DNA of 64,000 nucleotides from Vibrio albus (GTDB lineage: Bacteria; Pseudomonadota; Gammaproteobacteria; Enterobacterales; Vibrionaceae): contig NZ_QFWT01000006.1 of the NCBI RefSeq assembly GCF_003144035.1, forward strand, positions 186,001 through 250,000, given 5' to 3'. Position 1 is the stretch's first letter. Every line of letters starts with the position of its first letter. Made by a program: the position numbers and the translations under genes. Positions 28,886-38,826 of the stretch are shown here, in pieces. The notes below the pieces were generated by a model, which had not been told where the DNA came from, ran no database searches, and worked only from the letters and a program-made list of their open reading frames with translations.

Positions 28886-30394
28886 ATGAGTTTGGCGCAT
28901 GAGTTACGTGTTCTGGAGATAGAATCGCAGGTAGAGCTGCTTAACCGGCTGCAATTGTTAACCCGGTTTGGTTCAAACCTGATTAATATCTCTGGTGTCC
29001 AAGGTTCGGGAAAGTCCTGGATAGCACAGCGTTATCTTGAAGCCTGGTCCCAGGATAAAAACCAGTCTTTGCTGATGTGTCATCAGAACCAGAATGATGA
29101 GCAGATGCGGGCTATCTTACTTAAACAGGTGGTATCCGACGCACTGTTTAATGAAAGTGACCCTATTGTGGAAAGCTTTGCCTACCTGATGCAGGATCGC
29201 CCGTGTGATGTCGTGATCGTTATCGATGATGCCCATCGGCTGAGTGAAAACCTGCTGGCCGAACTCTGGACTCTGGTTCTGGAGGCTCAGACTACCCCCT
29301 CCTGGACTGTCAATGTTATCCTCTTTACCTCCGGTCATGCACTTGAGCCCGTATTAACCCGGTTGAGTTATGGCCAGGAAACAAAACCGATTTCTCTGGA
29401 GATTGATCCCTTAACCGAGAAAGAAGCCGAGACGTTCAGTGAAATGCTGGTGGTGAAATATGTTACTGATGCCGGGCTGAAAAAGAAAATTCGCCAGTCA
29501 GTAAAGAAAACATCACCGTTACCGGGAGCGTTAATGGCATTAGGAGAAAGCAAGATGGAAAGAAAAATCATTATTCGTTCAATCATTGGCTCTCCGACAA
29601 TCATTGCTGCTGTTGCTGCGCTATTACTGCTGTTAGTTGCCGGGGGGTATTTTTGGTTCTTTAGCCAGCCACTCCCTGAAGTAGAAACGGAAGATGCTGC
29701 TGTAGCAATGAAAGCGTCGAGTACACAAGATATGGGGACGCAAGAGCAGACGGTACTTCCTGTGGTTGAAACGACGGATGAGCCTGTTACAACGGCTAAT
29801 TCTGATAAAGCGGATGACGCTGTTGACGATACTCTCTCTCTTCCTCCGGAAATTCAGGATAACGCGGACAGTGTTGGTCAGGCCGATGACGGACAGCGAG
29901 TGGTGGTACCAGCCCAGGTTGTTGATGCTCTGATTGAAGGAGATAAAGATGTCGACACCAGTGTTATCGATGATGCTGTTGCTGATGCCGGTCAGAAAGC
30001 CCGAGAACAGAGCAATATCGTTGAGGAAAAGAGTGAACCAGTAGAAGCGGCTGATCAGTCTCTGGATGTTATTCCTCCTCCTGTCATTACCTTTTCGTTT
30101 GCAAAAGACGAACTTGAGGCGGTGCCTGAGAATCACTATACGCTCCAGTTAGCTGCGTTGCTCTCTCTTGAAGAGGTGGAAGCCTTTATCAATCAACATC
30201 AGCTTAACGAGCTGGTCAGGGTGTATCCAACGGTACGTAATGATACTGAGTGGTATATTGTTACCTATCAGGATTTTCCATCCATTCAGGCTGCCAGAGA
30301 TGCCCGATTGCAGCTCCCGGAAAGTGTGCAGATGTTAGAGCCGTGGGCAAAGTCTATGCGTCAGGTACACAGAGAGTTGGAATTAGCAAAATAA
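28886..30394 (+). CDS. damX: Cell-division protein DamX: AAA-type ATPase domain plus SPOR domain
   Basis: The protein is 502 aa. Residues 1-215 form an ExeA-like AAA ATPase domain with Walker A G-V-Q-G-S-G-K-S (Lys43) and a Walker B I-V-I-D-D-A-H near 113. One membrane segment (about 234-256), a long acidic linker and a C-terminal SPOR domain (about 412-495) follow. SPOR domains bind denuded septal glycan strands. The ATPase motifs would be on the cytosolic side, linking ATP binding to a septal glycan sensor. The position aroB-damX-dam is conserved. Confidence 0.88.
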   Translation: MSLAHELRVLEIESQVELLNRLQLLTRFGSNLINISGVQGSGKSWIAQRYLEAWSQDKNQSLLMCHQNQNDEQMRAILLKQVVSDALFNESDPIVESFAYLMQDRPCDVVIVIDDAHRLSENLLAELWTLVLEAQTTPSWTVNVILFTSGHALEPVLTRLSYGQETKPISLEIDPLTEKEAETFSEMLVVKYVTDAGLKKKIRQSVKKTSPLPGALMALGESKMERKIIIRSIIGSPTIIAAVAALLLLLVAGGYFWFFSQPLPEVETEDAAVAMKASSTQDMGTQEQTVLPVVETTDEPVTTANSDKADDAVDDTLSLPPEIQDNADSVGQADDGQRVVVPAQVVDALIEGDKDVDTSVIDDAVADAGQKAREQSNIVEEKSEPVEAADQSLDVIPPPVITFSFAKDELEAVPENHYTLQLAALLSLEEVEAFINQHQLNELVRVYPTVRNDTEWYIVTYQDFPSIQAARDARLQLPESVQMLEPWAKSMRQVHRELELAK

Positions 30395-30481
30395 CGCTGA
30401 GGTCAGCGGAAAAATATGTTACATTCCGCCCCTTATTTTGGTGCCGCAACTCGCGCAGTGGATAGACAGTAAGAGCAGTAG

Positions 30482-31312
30482 ATGAAAAAACAGCGTGCCT
30501 TCTTGAAATGGGCTGGTGGTAAATACGGACTGGTAGAAAACATTAACAGTCATTTACCTCCAGCAAAAAGGCTGATAGAGCCTTTTGTTGGCGCTGGGTC
30601 GGTTTTTCTGAATACTGATTACGAAGAATATTTGCTTGCGGATATCAACCAGGATCTGATTAATCTGTATAACTTGCTGAAAGCAGAGCCGGATAAGTAT
30701 ATTCGCGAAGCCTGGCGTTTGTTTCAGCCGGAGTGTAACCGCAAAGAGTTTTATCTGGACATGCGCGCCCAATTCAATGCGACCAATGATATCTGGTTCC
30801 GTTCCCTTGCTTTTTTGTATATGAACCGTTTTGGCTTTAACGGGCTGTGTCGGTATAACAAAAAAGGGGGCTTTAACGTGCCTTTCGGTTCGTATAAGAA
30901 GCCATATTTCCCTGAAAAAGAGATGCTGGCCTTTGCGGAAAAAGCTCAGAAAGCGACATTCGTTTGTGAAAGCTACATTGATACCTTTGCCCGTGCAGAT
31001 GAGGATAGTGTGGTGTATTGTGATCCGCCGTATGCACCATTATCCAACACGGCGAATTTTACCTCTTACGCAACAAACGGATTTACTCTGGATGATCAGG
31101 CAAATCTGGCTGAGATAGCAGAAAATACCTCCAGTCAGAAAGGGGTACCGGTACTGATTTCTAACCATGATACACTCCTGACCCGTCGTCTTTACCATGG
31201 TGCGACCCTGAATGTGGTCAAAGTAAAGCGAACGATTAGCCGTAATGGTGCCGGCCGTAATAAGGTCGATGAGCTGCTGGCTCTATTTGACCCTAATAGT
31301 GAGTCTATTTAA
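30482..31312 (+). CDS. dam: DNA adenine methyltransferase (GATC)
   Basis: The protein is 276 aa. It methylates adenine in GATC, which controls mismatch repair strand choice and replication timing; mutL is also in the window. F-L-K-W-A-G-G-K binds AdoMet, and D-P-P-Y at 181-184 is the catalytic motif. It lies 87 nt behind damX. An imperfect hairpin at 30406-30429 (GCGGAA with TTCCGC) lies between them. Confidence 0.96.
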   Translation: MKKQRAFLKWAGGKYGLVENINSHLPPAKRLIEPFVGAGSVFLNTDYEEYLLADINQDLINLYNLLKAEPDKYIREAWRLFQPECNRKEFYLDMRAQFNATNDIWFRSLAFLYMNRFGFNGLCRYNKKGGFNVPFGSYKKPYFPEKEMLAFAEKAQKATFVCESYIDTFARADEDSVVYCDPPYAPLSNTANFTSYATNGFTLDDQANLAEIAENTSSQKGVPVLISNHDTLLTRRLYHGATLNVVKVKRTISRNGAGRNKVDELLALFDPNSESI

Positions 31313-31423
31313 CTGAAATTGACGTCAATCAAATCTTTCCTACTGACGACAGAATAATTAAGGTAGAATGCGGGCGAATTTTGTTCGTGTATTTATTTTG
31401 CGTAATTATCCTTGAGGTCTGGT

Positions 31424-32098
31424 ATGAAAGATTTTCTTATTGCTCCATCCATTTTATCGGCTGATTTTGCCCGTCTTGGCGAAGATGTGGAAAAAGTGCT
31501 GCAAGCCGGTGCTGATGTGATTCATTTCGATGTGATGGATAACCACTTTGTACCTAACCTCTCATTTGGTGCGCCAATCTGTAAGGCCCTGCGTGATTAC
31601 GGAATTACCGCACCTATCGATGTGCACCTGATGGTTAAGCCGGTTGACCGTATTATCCCTGATTTTGCTAAAGCCGGAGCCAGTATCATTACTGTACATG
31701 CTGATGCGACGGATCATCTGGATCGTAGCCTGCAGTTGATCAAAGAGTGTGGTTGTCAGGCGGGTGTTGTATTGAACCCGGCAACGCCACTTCATCACCT
31801 TGACTACATCATGGACAAACTGGATATGATCCTGCTTATGTCGGTTAACCCAGGCTTTGGCGGTCAGTCTTTTATTCCTTCATCTCTGAATAAACTGCGT
31901 GATATTCGTCAGCGTATTGAAGCATCAGGCCGAGATATCCGTCTTGAGGTTGACGGTGGCGTGAAGGTAGACAATATCCGTGAAATCGCTGCAGCAGGCG
32001 CAGATGTCTTTGTAGCAGGGTCTGCTATCTTCGGTCAGCCGGACTATAAAGCGGTTATTGATGAGATGCGCGCTGAGCTGGCGAAAGTGCAGAAATAA
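31424..32098 (+). CDS. rpe: Ribulose-phosphate 3-epimerase
   Basis: The protein is 224 aa from the ATG giving M-K-D-F-L-I-A-P-S; a TTG four codons upstream is less likely. It is a TIM-barrel enzyme of the pentose phosphate pathway, with D-V-M-D, H-L-M-V and V-D-G-G-V active-site strands. A hairpin (CCTCTCTC...GAGAGAGG, 32113-32133) separates it from gph. Confidence 0.96.
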   Translation: MKDFLIAPSILSADFARLGEDVEKVLQAGADVIHFDVMDNHFVPNLSFGAPICKALRDYGITAPIDVHLMVKPVDRIIPDFAKAGASIITVHADATDHLDRSLQLIKECGCQAGVVLNPATPLHHLDYIMDKLDMILLMSVNPGFGGQSFIPSSLNKLRDIRQRIEASGRDIRLEVDGGVKVDNIREIAAAGADVFVAGSAIFGQPDYKAVIDEMRAELAKVQK

Positions 32099-32151
32099 GA
32101 CCGGTACCATTTCCTCTCTCATCAGGAGAGAGGATGATTGATTAGGGAAGA

Positions 32152-32835
32152 ATGATGTCGCTAGAAAAAATCAAACTGATCGCATTTGATCTGGATGGCA
32201 CGCTGCTGGACAGTGTACCGGATTTGGCTCTTGCGGTTGACCAGTCTGTTCAGGCTCTGGGGTATGAACCTGTAACTGAAGAGCAGGTTCGCGAGTGGGT
32301 TGGTAACGGAGCCGATATTCTGTTAGGTCGGGCGCTCAGCCGCAGTATTACCGTCGACCCGGCGATAGAACCGGCTTTGCAAAAGCAGGCGCGTGAACTC
32401 TTTAACCAGTTTTATGCTGACTGTGGCCATGCCTTGAGCCACCTATACCCTACGGTGACTGAAACACTGCACAAGCTGTATGACGCGGGTTATAAGCTGG
32501 CGGTTGTCACCAATAAACCGGGTACGTTTGTGCCGGAAATTTTACAACAGCATCAACTGAGTGATCTGTTTGTGGATGTGATTGGTGGTGAAGACTTTCC
32601 CCTGCGCAAACCGGATCCGATGGCGCTGAACTGGCTGCTGGATAAGCACGGTTTATCCGCGGAAGAGATGCTGATGGTCGGCGACTCTAAAAATGATGTG
32701 TTAGCGGCCAAAAATGCCAGTTGTGCCTCTTTTGCCTTAACCTATGGTTACAATCACGGCGAGCCGATAGAGAATTCAGAGCCGGACTACATTGCAGACG
32801 AAATGGCGGAACTGTTGACTCTGTTAAATGCGTAA
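32152..32835 (+). CDS. gph: Phosphoglycolate phosphatase
   Basis: The protein is 227 aa of the HAD superfamily. Motif I is D-L-D-G-T-L-L-D-S, motif II V-V-T-N-K, motif III K-P and motif IV G-D-S-K-N-D. It clears 2-phosphoglycolate formed during DNA repair. The dam-rpe-gph-trpS order is that of enteric bacteria and supports this identity within a large family. Confidence 0.92.
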   Translation: MMSLEKIKLIAFDLDGTLLDSVPDLALAVDQSVQALGYEPVTEEQVREWVGNGADILLGRALSRSITVDPAIEPALQKQARELFNQFYADCGHALSHLYPTVTETLHKLYDAGYKLAVVTNKPGTFVPEILQQHQLSDLFVDVIGGEDFPLRKPDPMALNWLLDKHGLSAEEMLMVGDSKNDVLAAKNASCASFALTYGYNHGEPIENSEPDYIADEMAELLTLLNA

Positions 32836-32962
32836 AGAGAAAAGAATTTCAGCTTTATGGCTGGAAAAATACTCGCTAATGAGTACACTGCTTGGGTTGT
32901 CTCTCAGACAGCTACGTATTCTTTTTCAAATACTATTCTAAAGAAGTAAGGAAATTATAATC

Positions 32963-33967
32963 ATGAGCAAACCTATAGTATTAAGTGGCGTACAGCCATC
33001 AGGTGAACTAAGTATCGGTAACTACTTAGGTGCTCTTCGTCAGTGGCATCAGATGCAGGACGATTATGATTGCCATTACTGTATTGTCGATCTTCACGCC
33101 ATCACTGTCCGTCAGGACCCGAAAGCCTTGTATGAAGCGACTCTGGATGCGCTGGCTGTGTGTCTGGCTGTTGGGGTGACTCCTGAGAAAAGTACTCTGT
33201 TTGTTCAGTCTCACGTACCAGAGCATGCGCAGCTGGGCTGGGTACTGAACTGCTACACCCAGATGGGTGAGCTGAACCGTATGACTCAGTTCAAAGATAA
33301 AGCTCAGCGTTATGCGAACGATATCAATGTTGGTCTATATGATTATCCTGTACTGATGGCGGCAGATATTCTGGCTTATCAGGCTGAGCAGGTACCGGTT
33401 GGTAGCGACCAGAAGCAGCACCTTGAACTGGCACGTGATATCGCCCTGCGTTTCAATAACCTGTATGGTGACACCTTTGTGGTACCCGAACCGTATATCC
33501 CACAGGTGAATGCCCGTGTGATGAGCCTGCAGGATGCGACGAAAAAAATGTCTAAGTCAGATGACAATCGCAAGAACGTGATTACCATTCTGGAAGAGCC
33601 TAAGTCGATAACCAAGAAGATTAAGAGCGCAGTGACAGACCCGGAAGATCCACCACGCGTTATTTATGATGTGGAAAACAAGCCAGGTATCGCCAACCTG
33701 ATGGGATTGATGCATGCTGCGACGGGCCAGAGCTTTGCTGACATCGAAAAAGAGTTTGAAGGCAAAATGTATGGTCACTTTAAAGTGGCTGTGGCTGAAG
33801 CCGTGGTAGCCATGCTGGAGCCTGTACAGGCTGAATACAAGCGTATTCGTGCGGACCGTGCTTATCTGGACTCTGTGATGAAGAGCGGCGCAGAAAAGGC
33901 TTCAGCCCAAGCGGCCGAAACTCTGAAGAAAGTGTATGAAGCGGTGGGTTTTGTCGCCCGTCCTTAA
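32963..33967 (+). CDS. trpS: Tryptophanyl-tRNA synthetase
   Basis: The protein is 334 aa, a class I synthetase. The HIGH-type motif appears as S-I-G-N-Y-L-G-A and the KMSKS motif as K-K-M-S-K-S. The 127-nt leader contains two small hairpins (TACTC...GAGTA and TGTCT...AGACA) but no T-box features. Confidence 0.96.
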   Translation: MSKPIVLSGVQPSGELSIGNYLGALRQWHQMQDDYDCHYCIVDLHAITVRQDPKALYEATLDALAVCLAVGVTPEKSTLFVQSHVPEHAQLGWVLNCYTQMGELNRMTQFKDKAQRYANDINVGLYDYPVLMAADILAYQAEQVPVGSDQKQHLELARDIALRFNNLYGDTFVVPEPYIPQVNARVMSLQDATKKMSKSDDNRKNVITILEEPKSITKKIKSAVTDPEDPPRVIYDVENKPGIANLMGLMHAATGQSFADIEKEFEGKMYGHFKVAVAEAVVAMLEPVQAEYKRIRADRAYLDSVMKSGAEKASAQAAETLKKVYEAVGFVARP

Positions 33968-33998
33968 GTAAGCCGTACGGCAACAATATTGATTTGGT

Positions 33999-34029
33999 AA
34001 AGCTAGCGAGAGTGCTGGCTTTATTTTTT
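33999..34029 (+). terminator. Intrinsic terminator after trpS
   Basis: AAAGCTAGC pairs with GCTGGCTTT (one wobble) around a 6-nt loop and is followed by ATTTTTT. It should close the damX-dam-rpe-gph-trpS transcription unit. Confidence 0.85.
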
Positions 34030-34105
34030 GCTTGCCTTTCAATAGCACTATTGGAAAAATGCCGTCAGATCTTTTTTACCCCGTCATCATCATAATGGAA
34101 GTGTC

Positions 34106-34693
34106 ATGCTGCTTATCATCGATAACTACGACTCCTTTACCTATAACCTGTACCAGTATTTTTGCGAACTAGGCGCAGAGGTTCAGGTTGTCCGCAATGA
34201 TGAAATCGATATAGAGGGCATTGAGGCACTAAACCCGACTCATCTGGTGATTTCTCCCGGGCCATGTACTCCGAATGAAGCCGGGATTTCTCTGGAGGCG
34301 ATTAAGCACTTTGCCGGTAAGCTGCCAATTCTTGGTGTCTGTCTGGGGCATCAGGCCATTGCTCAGGTTTTCGGTGGTGAAGTGGTCCGCGCCCGACAGG
34401 TGATGCATGGAAAAACCGCTCCAGTGACTCATACGGGTAGCAGCGTCTTCAAAGCGTTAAATAACCCACTTACCGTAACCCGTTATCACTCTCTGGTGGT
34501 CAAAGCCGATTCGTTACCAGACTGCTTTGAACTGACCGCCTGGACCGAGCTACCGGATGGCAGTATGGATGAAATCATGGGGTATCAGCATAAAACCCTG
34601 CCTATTGACGCGGTGCAGTTTCATCCAGAATCGATAAAAACAGAACAGGGGCATGAACTGTTGGCTAACTTCTTAAACAGAAGGGGCCGTTAA
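34106..34693 (+). CDS. pabA: Aminodeoxychorismate synthase glutaminase subunit
   Basis: The protein is 195 aa, a class I glutamine amidotransferase. Cys79 in G-V-C-L-G-H-Q and the later F-H-P-E form the catalytic triad. It releases ammonia for PabB to make aminodeoxychorismate for folate. TrpG is very similar and some bacteria share one subunit, but no trp genes are near and the position before argD is typical of pabA. Confidence 0.85.
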   Translation: MLLIIDNYDSFTYNLYQYFCELGAEVQVVRNDEIDIEGIEALNPTHLVISPGPCTPNEAGISLEAIKHFAGKLPILGVCLGHQAIAQVFGGEVVRARQVMHGKTAPVTHTGSSVFKALNNPLTVTRYHSLVVKADSLPDCFELTAWTELPDGSMDEIMGYQHKTLPIDAVQFHPESIKTEQGHELLANFLNRRGR

Positions 34694-34769
34694 AACAAAA
34701 TTAGCTGAATCTGCTTGTTACCACCCGGCTATCATCCGTTTATTTTTTCCTTTTTATTCTGCACTTTTT

Positions 34770-34787
34770 TATGAATTTTTTTTCATA
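34770..34787. promoter_or_regulatory. ARG-box-like site 1 upstream of argD
   Basis: The 18 bp contain TGAAT-TTTT-TTTCA within TATGAA...TTCATA. This differs at one core position from the ArgR half-site pattern TGAAT-N4-ATTCA. It lies 176 nt before the argD start. Confidence 0.5.
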
Positions 34788-34842
34788 GACTGGTTTTTTT
34801 TATCCACTCCTATTGCTTTTGTTTGCTTTTTTATGTCTCATA

Positions 34843-34860
34843 AGTGAATAAATAGTCATA
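34843..34860. promoter_or_regulatory. ARG-box-like site 2 upstream of argD
   Basis: The core TGAAT-AAAT-AGTCA also has one mismatch to the ArgR pattern. A small dyad (TTATG...CATAA) precedes it. Paired ARG boxes normally lie 3 bp apart; here the two candidates are 55 bp apart, so looping or single-site binding would be needed. Confidence 0.45.
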
Positions 34861-34962
34861 AGGTCGGTGTTGTTTGCACTGCAAAAACGGCCTTTATCTA
34901 TTGAAATCATTAATAAATGGTAAATACTAATTAAGATACCCACAAAACGGGGAGAGATGACA

Positions 34963-36168
34963 ATGGAAAATAAGGTCGAGCGGAGCTGGTTTGATGAAGT
35001 AATGGTGCCTTGCTACAGCCCAATGGAGATGATACCGGTTGAAGGTAAAGGATCGCGAATCTGGGATCAGGAAGGTAAAGAGTACATCGACTTCGCCGGG
35101 GGCATCGCGGTAAGTTGCCTTGGACACTGTCATCCCGTTATGGTGAATGCCATTACTGAACAGGCGAATAAGATCTGGCATGTCAGCAATGTGATGACGA
35201 ACGAACCTGCATTGCGTTTGGCTCGTAAGCTAACGGAACTTACTTTTGCCGATAAGGTGTTCTTTGCTAATTCCGGTGCCGAAGCCAATGAAGCGGCATT
35301 TAAGCTGGCTCGCCGGGTGGCCGCTGAACGTTATGGTGAAGAAAAATCTGAGATCATCGCCTTTAAGCAGGGCTTTCACGGCCGGACATTTTTCACCGTT
35401 ACTGTCGGTGGACAGAGTGCCTATTCTGATGGTTTTGGTCCTAAGCCGGGTAATGTTACTCACCTTGATTATAATGATATTGAAGCACTAAAAGCGCATA
35501 TCTCCGATAAGACCTGTGCGGTAGTGATGGAGCCTTTGCAGGGTGAGGGTGGCATTGTTTCCCCTGTTCCTGATTTTGCCCAGGCGGTGCGCGAGTTGTG
35601 TGATGAACATAACGCATTGCTAATTTTTGATGAAGTGCAGACGGGTAATGGCCGAACCGGTAACTTGTATGCATACGAAGGTTTAGGCGTCACGCCGGAT
35701 ATCCTGAGTACGGCAAAATCGCTGGGCGGCGGTTTCCCTATCGGCGCGATGCTGACGACCGATGAATTGGCTTCTCACATGCAAGTGGGTACTCATGGGT
35801 CAACATACGGCGGTAACCCACTGGCTTGCGCGGTAGCGGAAGCGGTTCTGGATGAAATAAGCAAGCCGGAAACGCTGAATGGTGTGCTGGAAAGAGAAAT
35901 CCTGTTCCGTGAAGGGCTGGCGGAGATCAACAGTAAATACAGTATCTTCAGTGAAATCCGTGGTGAAGGATTATTACTGGGGGCGGCGATGAACGAAGAG
36001 TGGCAGGGAAGAGCCAAGGATGTGCTGGCTGCGGCAGGGAAAGAAGGCCTGATGGTGCTGGTTGCAGGCGCGAATGTGGTGCGCTTTACCCCTTCTCTGG
36101 TGATCGCCAAAGACGATATTAAAGAAGGACTGGCGAGACTGGATAAAGCGATTGCTTCGATTGTCTAA
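34963..36168 (+). CDS. argD: Acetylornithine/succinylornithine aminotransferase
   Basis: The protein is 401 aa, a class III PLP aminotransferase. The PLP lysine lies in [10 protein letters not shown], and D-E-V-Q-T-G binds the cofactor ring. The second ATG was chosen because GGGGAG at 34949-34954 is 8 nt from it and only 2 nt from the first. It heads a cluster with astA and astD, so it probably acts both in arginine synthesis and as AstC in arginine breakdown. Confidence 0.9.
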   Translation: MENKVERSWFDEVMVPCYSPMEMIPVEGKGSRIWDQEGKEYIDFAGGIAVSCLGHCHPVMVNAITEQANKIWHVSNVMTNEPALRLARKLTELTFADKVFFANSGAEANEAAFKLARRVAAERYGEEKSEIIAFKQGFHGRTFFTVTVGGQSAYSDGFGPKPGNVTHLDYNDIEALKAHISDKTCAVVMEPLQGEGGIVSPVPDFAQAVRELCDEHNALLIFDEVQTGNGRTGNLYAYEGLGVTPDILSTAKSLGGGFPIGAMLTTDELASHMQVGTHGSTYGGNPLACAVAEAVLDEISKPETLNGVLEREILFREGLAEINSKYSIFSEIRGEGLLLGAAMNEEWQGRAKDVLAAAGKEGLMVLVAGANVVRFTPSLVIAKDDIKEGLARLDKAIASIV

Positions 36169-36206
36169 TAGTACAAGTAAGAGGCCGGAAACAAGATCGC
36201 TTCGCT

Positions 36207-36250
36207 ACTAGAGACGATAAAAGAACAACCCTTGTCTCTAGTCTCTAGTC
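36207..36250. repeat. Inverted and direct repeats between argD and astA
   Basis: ACTAGAGAC is mirrored by GTCTCTAGT 18 nt later, and the right arm is immediately repeated (GTCTCTAGTC). The direct duplication beside one arm suggests slippage. No T run follows, so it is not a clear terminator; it may uncouple argD from astA. Confidence 0.6.
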
Positions 36251-36274
36251 CTTCGTTTAAAAGGAGGAGTTGCG

Positions 36275-37294
36275 ATGCTTGTTGTTCGACCTATTGAAAA
36301 AACCGATTATCCGGCTCTTCGGGTGTGTGCTGAAGAGTCGGGGCATGGGTTCACTTCGCTTCCGGTGAATGAAGAGCTGCTGACTAACCGGATCAATCAT
36401 TCCGTCGATAGCTTCACAAAAGGGGGAGTGACCGAACCGGAAGGTGAAACCTACCTGATGGTCGGGGTGGACACTGAAACTGGTGAAGTTGCAGGTACGA
36501 CCGCTATTGAGTCTTCCGTCGGACTGGATCTTCCTTTCTATACCTATCATATCAGTACCATCGTACATTCCTCGAAACGCCTTGGCGTACACAATAAAGT
36601 TCAGGTCCTGACTCTGGGGAATAACTACACCGGATGCAGTGAAGTATGCACCCTGTTTCTTCGCCCGTCTTTTCGTGGGGGACTGAACGGTAAACTGATG
36701 TCACTGTGCCGTTTTCTGATGATAGCAGAACACCCGCAGCGTTTTTCCGAGACCGTATTTGCTGAGATGCGCGGTGTCTCTGATGAAGAAGGAAACTCCC
36801 CTTTCTGGCAATGGTTGCAGCAGCATTTCTTCTCTATCGATTTCACCATGGCAGACTACCTTACCGGCATAGGTAAAAAGGGTTTTATCGCCGACCTGAT
36901 GCCTAAATTGCCAATCTACGTCAACCTGCTTAGCCCTGAAGCTCAGGCGGTGATTGGTCAGGTGCATGAGAAGACCATTCCGGCACTGAAACTGTTGGAG
37001 AAAGAAGGCTTCACCTGTCGTAATTATATCGATATTTTTGATGCCGGGCCGACGGTGGAGTGTGACGTTAAAAATATCCATTCGGCACGGGATTCGTTCC
37101 GGGCCAAAGTCCGGGTAAGCGAACACAGCAGTTCGCAGGATTATCTGATTATCAACACTTCATTTGAACATTTCAGAGGCACGGCTGCGAAAGCCGCCTA
37201 TGATCAGGAGGACGGTACCGTTATTCTGGCTCAGGATGTCGCAGATGCTCTGGAAGTGGCGGATGACGATCCGGTTCGGATCCTTGCTTTGTAA
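36275..37294 (+). CDS. astA: Arginine N-succinyltransferase
   Basis: The protein is 339 aa, the AstA length, starting L-V-V-R-P-I. It transfers succinate from succinyl-CoA to arginine, the first step of the AST route that uses arginine as carbon and nitrogen source. AAAGGAGG ends 10 nt before the ATG. astB and astE are not in the window and must lie elsewhere if the pathway is complete. Confidence 0.94.
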   Translation: MLVVRPIEKTDYPALRVCAEESGHGFTSLPVNEELLTNRINHSVDSFTKGGVTEPEGETYLMVGVDTETGEVAGTTAIESSVGLDLPFYTYHISTIVHSSKRLGVHNKVQVLTLGNNYTGCSEVCTLFLRPSFRGGLNGKLMSLCRFLMIAEHPQRFSETVFAEMRGVSDEEGNSPFWQWLQQHFFSIDFTMADYLTGIGKKGFIADLMPKLPIYVNLLSPEAQAVIGQVHEKTIPALKLLEKEGFTCRNYIDIFDAGPTVECDVKNIHSARDSFRAKVRVSEHSSSQDYLIINTSFEHFRGTAAKAAYDQEDGTVILAQDVADALEVADDDPVRILAL

Positions 37295-37319
37295 ACTCTG
37301 ACTCAGGAGGGATGGCATT

Positions 37320-38813
37320 ATGACTGAGAGGATTACTTGCCAGTGGATAGCGGGTCAGTGGGTCACCGGCCTTGGAGAGCCGATGAGGTCTGAGACTCCT
37401 TACGATAATCAATTGCTCTGGACTGGCCGGAGTGCAACGGCAGAACAGGTCGAACAGGCGGTACAAGCGGCGCGCAATGCATTTCTTACCTGGAAATTGA
37501 AGAGTGTTGCTGAACGAGAAGCGGTTGTGCTGGCGTTTGCTGAGCAGGTGAAAGAGAACCGTGCAGCTCTGGCCGAGGTCATTGCGAAAGAAACCGGAAA
37601 ACCGCTTTGGGAAACGAAAACGGAGGCGGCGGCTGTCGCCGGAAAGGTCGAGATATCTATCCGGGCTTATCACGAAAGAACCGGAGAAAGGCAGAGAGAC
37701 GCTGCGGGTACTCAGATGACGCTGCGCCACCGGCCTCTGGGCGTAATGGCGGTATTCGGTCCCTACAATTTTCCGGCTCATTTACCAAACGGGCATATGG
37801 TGCCGGCTCTGCTGGCGGGCAACAGCGTCGTCTACAAGCCTTCCGAACAGACCCCTTGTACTGCTGAATTTGTCATGAAGCTTTGGGAGAAGGCCGGGTT
37901 GCCGTCCGGGGTGATCAATCTGGTACAGGGAGGATCCGAGACTGGTAAAGCACTGGCGCAGTCTGCGGGTATTGATGGCCTGCTGTTTACCGGAAGCGAG
38001 AATACGGGGCATTTGTTGCATCGTCAGTTTGCCGGCCAGCCGGAGAAAATGCTGGCTCTGGAAATGGGAGGGAATAACCCTCTGGTGGTGTCTGAGCTGT
38101 ATGGCGATATGAAGGCGGCCGTATACGCGATTATCCAGTCCGCGTTTTTAAGTGGCGGGCAGCGTTGTACCTGTGCCCGTCGTCTTTATGTACCGGTCGG
38201 TGATAAGGGCGATCAACTGGTGGAGAAACTGATTCAGGCGATCAAGATGATCAAGGTGGATCATCCTTTTGCCGATCCTCAGCCTTTCATGGGCCCATTG
38301 ATCTCGAAAGCTGCGGTGCAGCAGATTCTGAATGCTCAGTCTCATTTGCTGTCTCTTGGCGGTAAGGCTTTGGTAGAGGCTCAAGTGGGTAAAGCAGCAT
38401 TTGTATCCCCCGGATTGATTGACGCTACAGAAATAGCGAACCTGCCTGATCAGGAATATTTTGGCCCACTGTTGCAACTGATACGTTACCCGGCGAATGG
38501 AGAGTATTGCCCAATCGAATCCGCCGTGGACATGGCGAACTCGACCCGGTTTGGCTTATCTGCCGGTCTGATTTCTACCGATGATAGTGAGTGGGAATAT
38601 TTTCTTCAGCACATTCGTGCCGGTATCATAAACCGGAACCGTCAACTGACCGGGGCCAGCAGTGATGCGCCATTCGGTGGTCCGGGTGCTTCGGGTAACC
38701 TGCGGCCAAGTGCTTACTATGCGGCGGATTACTGTGCTTATCCTGTGGCTTCAATGGAAGGTAGTACTCCTGAACTCCCCGCGACACTGAGTCCGGGTAT
38801 CGAGATCGAATAA
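37320..38813 (+). CDS. astD: N-succinylglutamate 5-semialdehyde dehydrogenase
   Basis: The protein is 497 aa of the aldehyde dehydrogenase family. The catalytic cysteine lies in S-G-G-Q-R-C-T-C, the general base glutamate in A-L-E-M-G-G-N-N, and NAD binding is by F-T-G-S-E-N-T-G. It oxidises the semialdehyde to succinylglutamate, the fourth AST step. AGGAGG is 9 nt before the ATG, 25 nt after astA. Confidence 0.93.
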   Translation: MTERITCQWIAGQWVTGLGEPMRSETPYDNQLLWTGRSATAEQVEQAVQAARNAFLTWKLKSVAEREAVVLAFAEQVKENRAALAEVIAKETGKPLWETKTEAAAVAGKVEISIRAYHERTGERQRDAAGTQMTLRHRPLGVMAVFGPYNFPAHLPNGHMVPALLAGNSVVYKPSEQTPCTAEFVMKLWEKAGLPSGVINLVQGGSETGKALAQSAGIDGLLFTGSENTGHLLHRQFAGQPEKMLALEMGGNNPLVVSELYGDMKAAVYAIIQSAFLSGGQRCTCARRLYVPVGDKGDQLVEKLIQAIKMIKVDHPFADPQPFMGPLISKAAVQQILNAQSHLLSLGGKALVEAQVGKAAFVSPGLIDATEIANLPDQEYFGPLLQLIRYPANGEYCPIESAVDMANSTRFGLSAGLISTDDSEWEYFLQHIRAGIINRNRQLTGASSDAPFGGPGASGNLRPSAYYAADYCAYPVASMEGSTPELPATLSPGIEIE

Positions 38814-38826
38814 TGAGGAGGGGAAC

